Assembly (NCBI RefSeq): GCF_003369915.1
Contig: NC_046675.1
Coordinates: 19,964,001 to 20,028,000, forward strand
DNA: 64,000 nt
DNA from: Drosophila miranda
Lineage: Eukaryota > Arthropoda > Insecta > Diptera > Drosophilidae
Direction: 5' to 3'
A model generated the notes under the pieces. The model was not told the DNA's origin. It was given only the letters and a program-made list of their open reading frames with translations, and ran no database searches. Positions 36,204-47,890 of this stretch are shown in pieces (the stretch's first letter is position 1; every line of letters starts with the position of its first letter). Position numbers and translations under genes: made by a program.

Positions 36204-36950
36204 GTATTAGCAAAGACTATACAATACCAAGATGTTGCATGAGGAACAAATGCTTTTTCAATTTTCGTTTGACGCTTCATGGTACGGGCGCGCGGGGCTA
36301 GTACTTCAATTCTCTTTTACGCAACCTTTGCCACCGAAATGCTACTCGGCTTCGTCAATGCCTCGGTCAGCGTCGAGTCACACACACAAGCGCACTGAAA
36401 GCATGTCAGTGTCTGCGTGCCGAAACCGTAGGGCAGCGTGGTCGCTGATGTCTTTGGCGCGGCACAGTGGGGACTCAGCCGAAATAGTAAAAAAATTGTA
36501 TGAGTGCTTTAGATAAATCTACGCATCTAATAGAGAATTTTCCAATCGAATTTTCAAGATAGTTTTAGTTTAGGAGATATAAGCACTCAAAGTTTAACAT
36601 TTTTTCAGTGTGCAAATATTTATTGAACTCATATTCACTAACTAATTTAGCAAGCTGAGACGGCCAAAGGTCCCACTGTGCCGCTCCAAAGACATCGGCG
36701 ATCCGCGACCACCGCTTCGACGGTGCTGAGGCTCGAGAGTCCAGAATTAATTCGTTGCTGGTGAAGGCATTGCCGAACAGACGAAACCGATTGGCAGCGG
36801 GGTCGCGGTAGAGACGAAGTACAGGCGAAAAGGGAATTGAAACCCCGCGCGCTCCCTGGTGCCTTTTGGGTCCTAATGTTAGGACCCGCCATATAACAAC
36901 TTTTTGGTCGCTCATGCAACATCTTGGTATTGTATAGTCTTTGGTATTAG
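36204..36950. mobile_element. foldback/MITE-type DNA transposon with 7-bp target duplication
   Basis: The element is 36211-36943 (733 bases). Both ends read CAAAGACTATACAATACC inward and are identical for 33 bases; more diverged inverted homology continues for roughly 300 bases (for example GGCGCGGCACAGTGGG near 36457 against CCCACTGTGCCGCTCC near 36672). It is flanked by identical 7-base copies GTATTAG at 36204-36210 and 36944-36950. Long arms, a short spacer and a 7-base duplication match Galileo and 1360-type members of the P superfamily. There is no transposase, so it is non-autonomous. Confidence 0.85.
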
Positions 36951-36989
36951 TGGTAGATATAATATAGTAGAGGGAATTTCCAAATATAA

Positions 36990-37880
36990 GACCATTGACG
37001 GTTCATGCAAGGAATAATTCAATCCACAAGAATCGTGAAGCTTATGCGGTTGAACAGATCAGGGCTATCTACGTCACCGTTGATCAAGTTCAGCATAAGA
37101 ATTACACCAAGCATTTTTCTAAGGTTAACTGAGGATGGGAAGTATAATGTCATTCTCACACCTGCATCCCAGTTAAGGCCCGGCAGAGCAAAAAGGAACG
37201 GATTCTAAAAGGTCCAGTTGTACTTTGTACTGAGTGCACCGTACACGGGAGTTGTATTCTAAGATCGGAAGAAACAGCGAGGTATAGAGAGTCTGTGTAG
37301 GGGTCGTCAAATTCCTTTGGTCTTATTTAGATTGGCCATGGTAAAACTGTGTTAAGAAAACTTTAGCATGGCGTCTTATATAGCACCAAGATCATCCAGC
37401 ATGGTACTTCTCTCAAGAGAACCACCACAGGGTATAGGGAGCCAACAAGCGGCTAGAACGATGAAATGTCATTACGTTGCATTTCGATGGCTGCCTAGAT
37501 GGCTGCCGTGTGGTACTCCCGAAGAACCCTTTACTGTTGAAGAGAGGGAGTTTTTGAAGAGGACTATTTGAGGCCTGGAACAACGATAGCTAGAAATCCA
37601 TCTCAGAAGCATGGGCAGAAACCCATAAAAGTCAAGTTTATATACTAAAAAGGAATAGATTCGAATGCTTTACTAAAGTCGGTGTAAATAACATCCGTCT
37701 GTAAGTTACCTTGAAAGCCTTTAATAATTAAAGCCTCCAAAAAGTTCGTGGTGGTTGATCGCCGCCTTAGACCACCATTCTGAGTTGGAGATATAAGTGA
37801 CTTGCAGAACTTTTGCAAGTGCGAAGTTACAATTTTCTCAAACATTTTACGAATAGCGGATAGCTTTGCTATACTTTGAA
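36990..37880 (-). pseudogene. CR1-like RT remnant, second copy
   Basis: Colinear with about 26980-28040. The minus strand shows FEKIVTSHL, RRRSTTTNFLEA and VIYTDFSKAFESI near 37840-37650, the RT region before the catalytic block, then degenerate downstream sequence. The part carrying the YADD block is deleted. Confidence 0.65.
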
Positions 37881-38356
37881 TATCGTTTCAAGCCGATAAA
37901 TGCTTTCATTGAGAGTGGAAACGCCTGTTGTTTCCTTCACATGCCGCTGATGGGTCGCGACCATGAATGATGGTGCGATTGTTCCAACGATGTGGCAAAA
38001 TCGCTCATATTGTCCAACAGGCAGCGCTGCTACAATGTACTGCAAAAACCTGCAACTCTGCCTATCAGCAGGTCAAATTATAAAAACATACAAATATATA
38101 TAACATAACCAACCGACATCCGATTATCACTTATTTTTGCGTTTTACTTTTTAAAACAAAACAGTACGTTTTCATTTTGAGCGGTTTGAGATTTTGCAGA
38201 AGTTGCATCCGGAGCATATTGAAAAAGTTCTATTTTTGTTCCTTTCCATTGTTCCCCGTCTAATAGTTCTGCAGCTCACTAATTCGATAACGATATCAAA
38301 ATTATATAATTGTCAATCGATCTGGTTGTTAGTGTTAAAATCATAATTCGTACAAT

Positions 38357-38766
38357 ATGAATATTGTTCGAAATTTTATGTCCTACCGTCTCGCTGTTGG
38401 TTATTATGCGCGCAATGCTCTGGGCAATCAAATATTAAAAAGAGGTAGTCATGTGTAAGTATTCATTAATAATTTTATTCGAGTTCAGTTGATGTTATTA
38501 TATAATATTATTCAGTGTGTCGTACCGAAGTGCTCCTCCGGAGCATTCAAAGGCAACTAAAATCGGAGCTGTAGTCGTTGGTGGAGCAATGTGGTGGTGG
38601 GTAATATGGCACTTATGGCATGAACCCGATCACATAACGGTATGACCTTATCTATAAATATATATGCAATATTTTAAGTTTTTTTAATTAATAGGGAGAA
38701 TTCGACTACCCTAACCCATCAAAATGGACAAATTCAGATTTGGGTATTCCAAGAGATGATGCATAA
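38357..38766 (+). CDS. ND-AGGG: NADH dehydrogenase 1 beta subunit 2 (AGGG subunit), three exons
   Basis: A small accessory subunit of mitochondrial complex I in the inner membrane. Exons 38357-38454, 38516-38639 and 38695-38766 keep frame (98 + 124 + 72 bases) and encode 97 residues. Splice sites are canonical: donors GTAAGT and GTATGA, acceptors TTCAG and AATAG. The N-terminus (MNIVRNFMSYRLAVGYY) suits a mitochondrial presequence; the middle has one membrane segment (GAVVVGGAMWWWVIWHLW) and the C-terminus ends YPNPSKWTNSDLGIP, typical of NDUFB2. A polyadenylation-type ATAAA occurs near 38835. The D. melanogaster orthologue is also a heterochromatic 3L gene. No damage seen. Confidence 0.92.
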
Positions 38767-39179
38767 TGACTCGCTATGATCCAACAAATCTCGTATTAAA
38801 AGTAGCTAATTAATAAATGCTGAAAAAAATTAAATAAAAACGCTTGGCGTTTATATTTTATTATGTACCATTTTATACACGCCCTTGTAAAATGGACAAA
38901 GTGCAGTGGTGAATTTTTAAATCATCTGTGACTTCATCAAGGATTCACCTTCCTGACCAGCATAAAGAGACATGAATATTGGGATGTTTATATGCACAAC
39001 TGTCTCGACTTTAAGTCTGTGCACAATGGTTCAATGCATATAACTGAAGAAGGCGGTTTTTCGCTTACTTTGATTGGACATATCGGGCTGCTATTTTCGT
39101 GGCACAATGAACTCTTCCGAAATGACTCGACCGATTCGAATTTCAGGTGAACAAATCCAAGAAAACAATGCAGATGAGC

Positions 39180-39385
39180 GTGTGAGCATGGCGCAGTTAC
39201 GCGAATCACAGTCGAGATGAACGAAATCCACAAAGGCAACTAGAACGGAGAGTAACACGCAAAAATAAATAGTCGACAGACGTAGAGGAATTGACCAACA
39301 ACGCCAACAATTTCATCGAGCATTTACATATATCAAATGTATTTCTTCGACTAGCAAAACAACGTTTGCCGGGTCACCTAGTAAT
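39180..39385 (+). repeat. possible Helitron 3' end
   Basis: The right end has a short hairpin (GCAAA and TTTGC around a 6-base loop, 39355-39370) followed about 10 bases later by CTAG, then T. That is the layout of a canonical Helitron 3' terminus (hairpin, then CTRR, inserted before T). The preceding frame RVSMAQLRESQS resembles the arginine-rich N-terminal region of Helitron proteins, weakly. Confidence 0.35.
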
Positions 39386-39399
39386 ATGTAACAATTAGG

Positions 39400-39993
39400 C
39401 AAGGCAAGAATTATAGACACCGACCAAAAATGATTGATTTACACAATTTCAAAATTTTGATGCATCAGCCTTATTTTTGTCTACATTTATTCAGGCCCCT
39501 GCTGTGGCACCTAGAATTCTAGCTCAGTTGAAACATTCAGCCAGGCTCCAGTTTTCACAAAAGTTTTCCGATTTACTTTTGAATTCACATAAATTGATGC
39601 TCCCTTTTTCAAAACGAAAACATTTTCCTCTGCAAAATGAAAACTAAACGGCATTTTATACAACAAATTTGACACAATTACCAGGACAATTTAACTTGTG
39701 CCTTTCTTGGAAGCTGCCGAGTTTTTTCCGCAACTCTGACTCCACATTTACAAATTAAAAATTTCTCCGTTAAGGTTAAAATTTGGTGTTTATTGTTCGA
39801 TGTTTGTGTCGTTTTGGTAGAAGCGGTGGACGTGAACTTAGATTAAGGTGTTCGATGACGAAGAGGACTGACCGACTGACTAACGAAAGGGTCGACGCAG
39901 TGGATTATAAATAGTAAGAGCGTACGTACCAAAAACTTAAGAGAAAATTTCTTACCGTGTCTTAAGAGCTTTTAACGGCTGCTGCTCCGATCA
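39400..39993 (-). repeat. probable 3' LTR region of the BEL/Pao remnant
   Basis: On the minus strand a purine run (ATGGGGGGGAGTA) is followed at 39993 by TGATCGGAGCAGC, the expected polypurine-tract to LTR step right after the integrase end. An AATAAACACC polyadenylation-like motif lies near 39790. The far end is not defined; the part 39545-39720 is shared with 16530-16760. Confidence 0.45.
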
Positions 39994-41690
39994 TACTCCC
40001 CCCCATTGAAAGTCCAGGATCCAAGATTTAACAGGATCCTCAACTGGAAGGACCCACAGCTTGTCCAGATGGGGTCTGCAGGATGGCAACTCGCACAGCG
40101 CCATCAGCTTCAGCGATAACCTTGATCACCCGCGCTAAGGGCAACTTCAACGATGGCAAGTTTTCATCCTTGATTCAAGCGAAACGATCCCAAGTCGCGA
40201 TAGAAATGCTGTTTGGCCGTCTTTACTGCTGCCTTCAACAAGCCGACGAAATGCGGCGAGCGAGGCGTTGTGAATGCAATGTGCTGCAATAATTCTGAGC
40301 TTCAGCACTATGCTTCTCGCTCATAAATAGCAATCGAAGTTCCTCTAATTCGTTCCTTGCTCCCACGAAATTGGTGGCATTATCCGACAAAATGCATCGG
40401 GGAATGATGCGCTCAAGAAAGCAGCAATGATTAGGTCCTGCAGTACTCGGTCGTATGGTAAGGCAGCCATGATTTGTTCCACAAGACGAGGTCTGGACCG
40501 GCAGTACATGAGGCATTTTCGCTCCAAGTCCCGACTGCGGACCAGCATGGTGATAATAGTCAGAATACAGTTGGGCTCGTTGAACGATGCGACACATGAA
40601 TGATGAGAGATCCGATGACTTCGTCCTACTGGTCAACTTCTGAACGTAGCCAAAAATACGCATAATGACTCCAAATGAGTTGATGTGCTTAAACGAATAT
40701 GTACAAAAACGGATGAGTGTGTGAAATAGCTTGGCTTTAATGGTGGGACCAGACATGAGCAGATCATTTAAAGAAAGACCAGATGTGGTAGCTGCACAGC
40801 CGTCGAATACGACCCACAGCTTTGTTATGGAGCTGTCCTCTTTTTGATGAGAAATATTTGCACTTGTGCCTATCTTCCTTGGGCAACAGAGACATATGAT
40901 CGAGGGACAGGTACTCCTTCATAAATGCCGAATATTTTTCATAAAGAGCTGGATTACGCACGAACTTGCGCTCCAAGTTTTCCCAAGCGCTGCTTTGCTT
41001 GCAAATAGGAATCTCCCAAGGACTCTAACCTTCGCTTCATAGGCAAGCGAAGTGGGGGTAAGCGAGTGTGATGGTTGACGAAGTGTTCCTCGCTTTGAAG
41101 TTCCTCCTTTGTTGCCCTAGCGATTGGCTCAAAGATGTGCTCCACTTCCCAAAATTGACGAACCAAGCCATCGAGCCGAGTGCTGCGATTGGTGTCATCC
41201 GAAGATTGGGTTGCGATAAGCGACGAGGAGTTGGGGGCCGAGTGCCCGCCACCAGATAGAATCCATCCGAGATGTGTCTTCTGCAGCCAAGGTAATCCAG
41301 GCGCCAGCTGAATTTGTCCCACACACAGCAACTCAAAGAAAAGTCCTGCTCCGATGAGCAGATAAATCCACTGCGACTTATGGAACGAAGGGTCAGCAAG
41401 CTGGATATTCAAAGGTATAGGCCAATTAGCAGTGCTGAGACGCAAAGTTGGCTGATTAGCAGGTCGTGTAGTTACGCAATGCAATGTGCCTGTAGAATGA
41501 GACGTTTATCGTTTTTTTAGAATATCTAATGCTGTATTGTAATTACCCTCGCTCATCTCCAACGAACTAATGGTGTCCAACAGGACCGCAAATGCTCTAA
41601 CTTCTCGATAGAAGTCAGCTCAACTTCACTATCAACTAACAACCGTGAACATGGAATAGAGTTTAGGCAGCTGCAGCTGTATATACATAT
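39994..41690 (-). pseudogene. BEL/Pao gag-pol remnant, internally deleted
   Basis: On the minus strand: gag end (SIEKLEHLRSCW; SLEMSEGNYNTALDILKKR) near 41620-41520; protease-linker to RT start (LPWLQKTHLGWILSGG near 41270; LPPLRLPMKRRLESLGDSYL near 41050; NPALYEKYSAFMKEYLSLDH near 40930); integrase (IIPRCILSDNATNFVGARNE near 40390); and the integrase C-terminus (KDENLPSLKLPLARVIKVI near 40150). The catalytic RT and RNase H blocks are missing between about 40870 and 40750, and there are frame changes throughout. It is a dead element of the BEL/Max/ninja type. Confidence 0.8.
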
Positions 41691-42009
41691 GTATGTCCAA
41701 AATGTATGCACCGGCAAAGCAACGAAGCGACGACCGAAAAAGAACCAACAGTTATGCACAAGAGAACGACCGAGATGTTTTGCACTGTTTCCAGTTCGAA
41801 TTCGAGAGAGATACATATGTACATACATATGTATGTATGTGCAGCCGGTCTCGAGAGCTGGCTGAAGCAAACGACGAAAGAGGAGGCGAAGAAAACTAAC
41901 GGAATATACTATACTAAAAGTGTATTTCAAACCATTAAATTTTGTTTTTCTTATCGAACGGCAAAACTTATTGAACAAACTTGTTTATCCTCATTGTTCG
42001 AAAATATAA

Positions 42010-42746
42010 CGAGGAATGTTGTGAGTTGCTGCTGTGACCGCAACTCCACATTTATACCCGATACATACATAGTCAGTATGGCTATATGACCGTGTGCGTG
42101 TTGGAGAGACAGAAAACGTGTCTGAACATGTCGTCGGGCGCTGCGTAGCCACTGCAAATTAATTTGTTCCTTTTGGCTATAAAAATGATCCGATCGATCC
42201 AGATTCAGCAACCGGATAGATATGGCTAATTCGCTATGATTATGCGTTTTTAGTTTTCTCGAATCTGTAATATTGTGGATGCAACAGATTTTCGTCCTTT
42301 GTGGGGGCGGAAGGTGGTGAGGCGAAATTTTGACACAAACCGGTCAAGGTCCGATATCACAGGAGTGTGGATACCAAATTTGGTTGCTCTAGCTTTTATA
42401 GTCGATCTCAGAGACTCATATCATCTCGGAACTCATATTTTGCAATAGGCAAACCGACCATGAAACCTGGGTGTTAGCGAGAGACAGTGCGAGAAAGAAT
42501 GAATTGTTTTCTTTATTCTGGCTTTATTATACGATCTGGTTCAGATGCTCTACCTCTTTGAGTACTAGGCCCTCATAGGGACGGACAGACAGACATGGCT
42601 GAATCGACTCGGCTATTGATGCTGATCAAGAATATATGTATACATATACTTTATGGGATAGGAAACGCTTCCTTCTGGACGTTACACACATCCACTTTCA
42701 CCACAAATATAATACACCCCTATACTCATTTTGAGTATCGGGTATA
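42010..42746 (-). repeat. DINE-1-like Helentron, copy H (both ends)
   Basis: Left end ACGAGGAATGTTGTGAG, right end the palindrome ATACTCATTTTGAGTAT and GGGTATA. It is colinear with copy D but with shorter internal repeats. Confidence 0.85.
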
Positions 42747-42829
42747 AAAAAACCCTTTCTACCATCGGATTATCTAAATATGCTTGTCGATTGATGTCGA
42801 TTTAAAAGACCATATAGCTCAGAAACTGT

Positions 42830-43345
42830 GTTAATTTCGCGAAGGTGCGTTTTTCACGTCCAAACCACTTCCACGACATAGGCTACTCTATTAAAACGGT
42901 TAATCATGTTATGGGTATGCTTTTCCCATTCGGGCATTGGTCCAATACATTTGATAAAGAAAAAACTGTGAGCTTCCCACTATGTAAATATACTCGAAAG
43001 TAAAATGATAAATATGAAATTAAAAAAAAAGTGGGAGCTACCGCAGGATAATGACCCGAATCACTCTTAAATGCCTACTAAGAAAAGGTTCTTGGACAAC
43101 AAAGTTCCCCTGAAAACACGTTCTTTACAGTCACAAGACCCACATCCTATAGATATAAAAGGAAACGATTGGTGACTAAAAGCAAAAAAATAAGTATTAT
43201 TTGTGGCAAAAAGTTAAGTCCGAATGGTACTCCATTGATCCATGCATTTGTAACGAACTAAGGGATTCCATGGGTCGTACCTGCGCCGAAAGCTCTAAAT
43301 ACCGTGGTACCACAACCACATATTGGAGTTTAAAGTTGATCTATT
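42830..43345 (+). pseudogene. Tc1-like transposase remnant
   Basis: In plus-strand frames: VCFSHSGIGPIHLI near 42918, the region of the second catalytic aspartate (QDNDPNHS near 43043), and a C-terminal part KVKSEWYSIDPCICNELRDSM near 43210-43270. The frames are interrupted by stops and the third catalytic region (SPDLNPIE) is degenerate (DPHPID). The transposon ends were not located. Confidence 0.65.
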
Positions 43346-44004
43346 AGCCTATGAAGCTTAAAAGGGTTTTTCCTAGTTTTAAGTCTGCTGTTTCTATTTT
43401 CTTGCAGGCCTGAAAACTTGAAAAAATGTATTTTCTGTATACCTTATTCTTTATATTTTGTTACATTACTGTATACACCCTCAATCAAAATTTGGAAATT
43501 TCGCGATTTGCGATAGCCGGTTTATACTAGCTACAAGCGCTTACAGTCATATCGGACTTCCACCATACTCGCTTCGCTCGACAACCAAATTACAAACCAC
43601 ATCGATTCATTCATCATATATTCATGATATTTCGCGAAAACGGAACAGAGGTTGATACAAACCGCACCACTTAACGCTGCTCCAAGGGAACAATGTGTTC
43701 CCTAAGAAAAAACTGCAAAGATAGTTTTCCTATGAAAAGCCGATATCGTAAAAAGTCGTTGATTTTTTGCTTTAGTTGCTTAAAGAAAACTATCTGTATC
43801 ATTTTTTTCACTGTGAAGTATAATAATTTAAGTTGTTTTTTAAATTTTCCCACACATATATTTAGATGTTTATCCTGCGGTTCGGCGGTTCGTTACCTGC
43901 GCGACTAAATTAAACACACAAAATGCAATATACATTTTTTTTATTCTTTCAAATACATCACTGTTATTCAAAAGCCGCGTTCGACGGAAATGAAACTTTA
44001 AAAT
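43346..44004. other. intergenic; no gene seen, contains the RpL15 3' end
   Basis: An AATAAA on the minus strand lies near 43937-43942, about 65 bases after the RpL15 stop. The rest shows no recognisable frame. Confidence 0.5.
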
Positions 44005-44818
44005 TTAACGTTTCCTGTGCATATGCTCACGGTTCTTGCGCTTCCAGGCAGCACGTCTAGATCCGCCAATTGTCTGGGAATATCTATAGCCCTTGCCAAT
44101 ACCACGGGAGCTCTTACCGGCAGAGGTAAGACCCCGAAGCTCGCGATGCTTGTGCACATGTTTGCATATCCAGTTGATTTTAGGATCACGGCGAATCGCA
44201 CTATGATGAGTGTCAATCAAAATGACCTCAAAGTACTTGTATGAAGCGTCTTGTGCAATCCAATAGGAATTTAAGACACGCAATCCACCAAGTCTACGGC
44301 CGACACGTTCCTATGAAAAAAAAACAATAGTTCAACTATTAGTTTTAATGAAACATATAGGTATATAGTTATTTATATTTTATATTGGAAATTAATTTCA
44401 GACATCTAAGGAAGTTATGTCAACATTTTTTTTTTTGACCAAAATTTTTGTCATCATGGGAAGAAAAATTATATTTTGTACAACTCTTTTTTTTATTCTT
44501 TTTACATACCTCCGCAATTGACTGCAATCCGCGATAGGGTTTTAGTTGGTTAACGCCATGGCTTTTTGGCTTGCCGTAGGTGCAACCTTTTGGCACTGGA
44601 CGCTTGCGCCCTCCACGGCGGACACGAATCCTGTAAATAACGAATCCTTGTTTGGCCCGGTATCCCAAACGACGTGCCTTGTCTGGGCGCGTGGGTCTAG
44701 GCGAACGATGAAGTTTCGTCAATTGGCGGTACTGCCACACGCGTATACGCAGCAAGTAACGCATCACATCACTTTGCTTCTTCCTATACAGTTCTTGCAT
44801 ATAACGATAGGCCCCCAT
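44005..44818 (-). CDS. RpL15: Ribosomal protein L15 (eL15), two coding exons
   Basis: A structural protein of the large cytosolic ribosomal subunit. Coding exons 44510-44818 and 44005-44310 (103 + 101 codons) give 204 residues, the standard length. The start is [20 protein letters not shown] and the end is REHMHRKR; the middle has the basic rRNA-binding segment typical of eL15. The 199-base intron has a GTATGT donor and an ATAG acceptor and interrupts between two glutamate codons. An acceptor (TTACTAG) 20 bases before the ATG indicates an intron within the 5' leader, so the transcription start is farther right. Two codons upstream of this ATG are also open, but they belong to the leader. Codon use looks selected compared with the surrounding decayed sequence. 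In D. melanogaster this is one of the classic essential genes of 3L heterochromatin. Confidence 0.97.
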
Positions 44819-44839
44819 TTCCAATGCTTGATAGACCTA

Positions 44840-46480
44840 GTAACAAATTTATATGTTATTTATATATATAATAACAGTCACATCATCGGTCCATCAATTC
44901 ATTTGACTGTAAAGTCATTTTAAATCCAAAGATGTGCATTTTGTTATCTATAATTTAAATATCAATAAGGGTTTAATATATGTTCAAATTTATTCAGAAG
45001 GTAGACTAGCTTCAAATATTTAAAAAAATATTAAGGTCGTCCAGCCAAAGTAAAATATGCAAGAAATATTTGCCGCATAACGAGGTGACGATATATATAG
45101 AAAAACGATCTCGGGTATTGCTGATCGACACAATAAATTGAAAAATTACATACTAAACGAAAGATTGCAAAGGTATCACTAGATTCTTTACATCCAATAT
45201 TATACACACCCTGCTTACAAGACGACCAAATTCTAAAAGAAGGAAGGAAGTGAAGTTGGCTTCTGACGAGCGAAAATACAATCAGAGTTGCACCGACACA
45301 CAGCGTTTACGACATAATAAATAAATTTTGATTGTGGAACGAAGTAAATGAAACAACATAGTAAGGGAGCTCAGGTTCTCACTGAAGCCTGGTACTCAGA
45401 TCCGAATATGTGTACCCGCTGATATTCGTTTTTTGATGGTACAAATTAATTTGCCTTGTTGAGAAAAATAAATGTTTTTTTCTGTTTTTTGTTTCTTATT
45501 TTTGTTTTCTGTTAAGAAAAAGAAAAATTTATTTGCAAATATTTTTGGTTGTTTTTAAATACGATTCTTTAAATAATATTTTCTTTAACAGGCGTCAAAT
45601 TAATTACATTCCTTGGCGTTATTGGGTTCATGCCATGAAAGGAATAAATTGGAGATCAAAGCATAGCAAAAACAGACTGCTATATGTTGCTGTATCGCAA
45701 GCGGGAAACTCTTGATGCCGACTCCGATATGTTGCAGTGTCGTTTTCACTTACCAATTCATACGCAAAAAACTTCTTGCTCATTTCACTCAAGCAAACGA
45801 TCGGGGAACAACCAGCGTTAAATAGAACAACAAAATAAAAACAAACGTTGCTCGCCGGGCTCGACCGAGTTCGTTTGGAAGCCGATGGAAACGGATGATC
45901 TCTAAGTTTTTTCTCAAAGTGTGAGCAAAAGCCATTATTTGTTGACAACGAGAAACTGTCAACAGTTATTTGCGAGCTATGATTATTGAACAAAAATATT
46001 TCTGTTTTCAGAACTGATTTTTCTCAAGAAAATCTAATTTTTTAAAAAGTGAAAGGTGGCCGTGCAGACATTCAAAATTTTTGGAGCCTAAGTCTATCAG
46101 AAAAAGTTATTTTTATACCATGGTTGTTTTTGGGTGTTGACTAGTCTAGTCTGCCAACTATGTCAAGCCTTTACAAGATTCAAATTGTATTCATTAGATA
46201 CTCTTCTTGCTCGCTTGGCTTTATAATAATGTTTCCTCATTGCCATATACTGATCACATAGATAAGCATAGGGCCTAGCGGTGACAACAAATTGATCTTA
46301 TTTTGTACGCAGTCACGTTTTTCTCCCCAGGCCTCGAGTGGGGAGCATCCAAAATTTAAGTTTTTATTTTCGGAAAAAAAAATCAGAAATTCTGTGTTAA
46401 AAAAAAAAAATTGTTGGTTCCTAGTTAACAATTTTTTTGTTACTTTTTGGACTTTTGTTATCTTCTGTCCGTTCCGCATG
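44840..46480. other. intergenic region with the RpL15 leader/promoter; otherwise nothing recognised
   Basis: The RpL15 5' leader exon and promoter should lie at the left end. Frames such as the minus-strand one at 45628-45993 show no domain I can assign. Poly-A and poly-T runs occur near 45480 and 46375-46410. Confidence 0.4.
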
Positions 46481-46486
46481 GACATC

Positions 46487-47560
46487 AATTCTTGAGCCTT
46501 TGGTATTAGCTACATCTACAGACTCACACGAAGTTTGGAATGCGTATGGTGAAGTTCCGATACCTGAGCTGCAGGCCTATGTTGTCATCCAGATTGCCTG
46601 TGGCAGCCGCCATTCCATGGCCCTCACCGAATGGGGCCAGATCCTGAGCTGGGGCGACAACGATTGCGGACAGGTGGGCCATTCCACCGATAACGATGTC
46701 ATTGAGCTGCCAAAGATCTTGCGCTTTCTAGTGTTCAAAACGGTGGTGCAGATTGCGTGCGGCAACAATCACAGTCTGGCACTCACGAGCTGTGTTGAAC
46801 TCTACTCCTGGGGCTTCAACATCTATGGCCAGCTGGGCGTCCAGTCGCCCAAAGATCTGCCGCACTCCAATGCCCCTCTGCAGCTGACGACCATCTTGGG
46901 CATCCCACTGGCCACCATCGCATGTGGGGGCAACCATTCTTACCTCATCTCCAAGTCCAGTGCAGTGTTCGGCTGGGGCAAGAACACTTGCGGCCAGCTG
47001 GGGCTCAATGACGAGCAGAATCCCCCAAGTCCCAGATCCTTTTGCTGACGGCAGAGGCCACACAGCAGTGCGCGCATATCAAGCAGAGCGACCTGGATCT
47101 TCTGCAGTGCATGGAGGTGATCTTCAAGGGTCAGGCGTGCCTGAACGGCTCTTTTCTGCTCTCGAACGACGAGCATTTTGGCTGCTCTGCACGCAATTAT
47201 GGACTGGATCTGAAGGCCGCCGAGGTGGCATTCGATCATCTACGAAGTGTGGAGAACGAGAGCATCAAGCAGGTGATCTGGGATAATGTAACAAAAGAAT
47301 TGATTACTTCGCTGGTGGCCTCCCCAGCCGATAAGGAGAGCCTGCGCGTGTACCTGCTGCTGCCGCTGTACCATGAGTTCATGAACTCCAAGCACTACAA
47401 GACGCTGCCGGCGCCCCTGGCCAGTGCCATACTGAAACTGACGAAGAATCCGAGCAAGGTGCTATACAAATGGCTGGCCCAAACGCCAGTGGACTACTTC
47501 GAGCGCCTGGTTAACATATTTCTGCACGTAATGATTCACATCATCAGCTTCAAAATGGGT
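46487..47560 (+). pseudogene. Herc4-derived pseudogene (RCC1 repeats and middle region, no HECT)
   Basis: Herc4 is an E3 ubiquitin ligase with N-terminal RCC1 repeats and a C-terminal HECT domain. Here 46530-47040 encodes RCC1 blades (IACGSRHSMALTEWGQILSW; IACGNNHSLALTSCVELYSW; FGWGKNTCGQLGLNDEQN), and after a jump near 47040 the frame continues in the post-RCC1 region (ACLNGSFLLSNDEHF; VYLLLPLYHEFMN; TPVDYFERLVNIFLHVMIH). The later RCC1 repeats, the linker and the entire HECT domain are missing. A possible original start MDINS at 46479 hits a stop at once. No introns are visible. The segment is clearly more GC-rich than its surroundings, as if copied from euchromatin. Confidence 0.8.
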
Positions 47561-47890
47561 CTGATGGCCATCAGTCCAACGTTGGAGAGTTCCCAAAGGC
47601 TGATGCCATACAATGCTGATTTGGATGTCATATCCGCCGAAAAAATCGGCAGGGTGACACGGTGGACGGCGGGCTTGGCCGCCTGGCGCTCGTGGAGATG
47701 GCGAAAGTTGGGCACTGGACGGCTGTGGAACTCGCGCTGCTTGCGCTCCGCCTCGAGGCACTTGCGCAGCTGCTGCTTCTTCTTGCCCTCGTAGATGTCC
47801 TTGAAGCGGTAGACCCGGGGGTGTGGCAGCCGGCCTTGGCCACCTCCTTCTCCTTGAAGGCCTGTGGCATGGGCTGATCCACACTGGCGT
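47560..47890 (-). pseudogene. GC-rich coding fragment on the opposite strand, family uncertain
   Basis: The minus strand encodes QPMPQAFKEKEVAKAGCHTP and, after one frame change, YRFKDIYEGKKKQQLRKCLE and QREFHSRPVPNFRHLHERQ. The FHSRPVPNF pattern in a basic, helical context recalls TPX2 or FAM161-type repeats; I am not sure. It abuts the Herc4 fragment tail to tail and shares its high GC content. Confidence 0.45.

Noticed and set aside
47403..47884. Several overlapping minus-strand frames opposite the Herc4 fragment
   Set aside because: Below about 47560 they are GC-driven shadows of the plus-strand Herc4 frame; only 47560-47890 looks coding on the minus strand.
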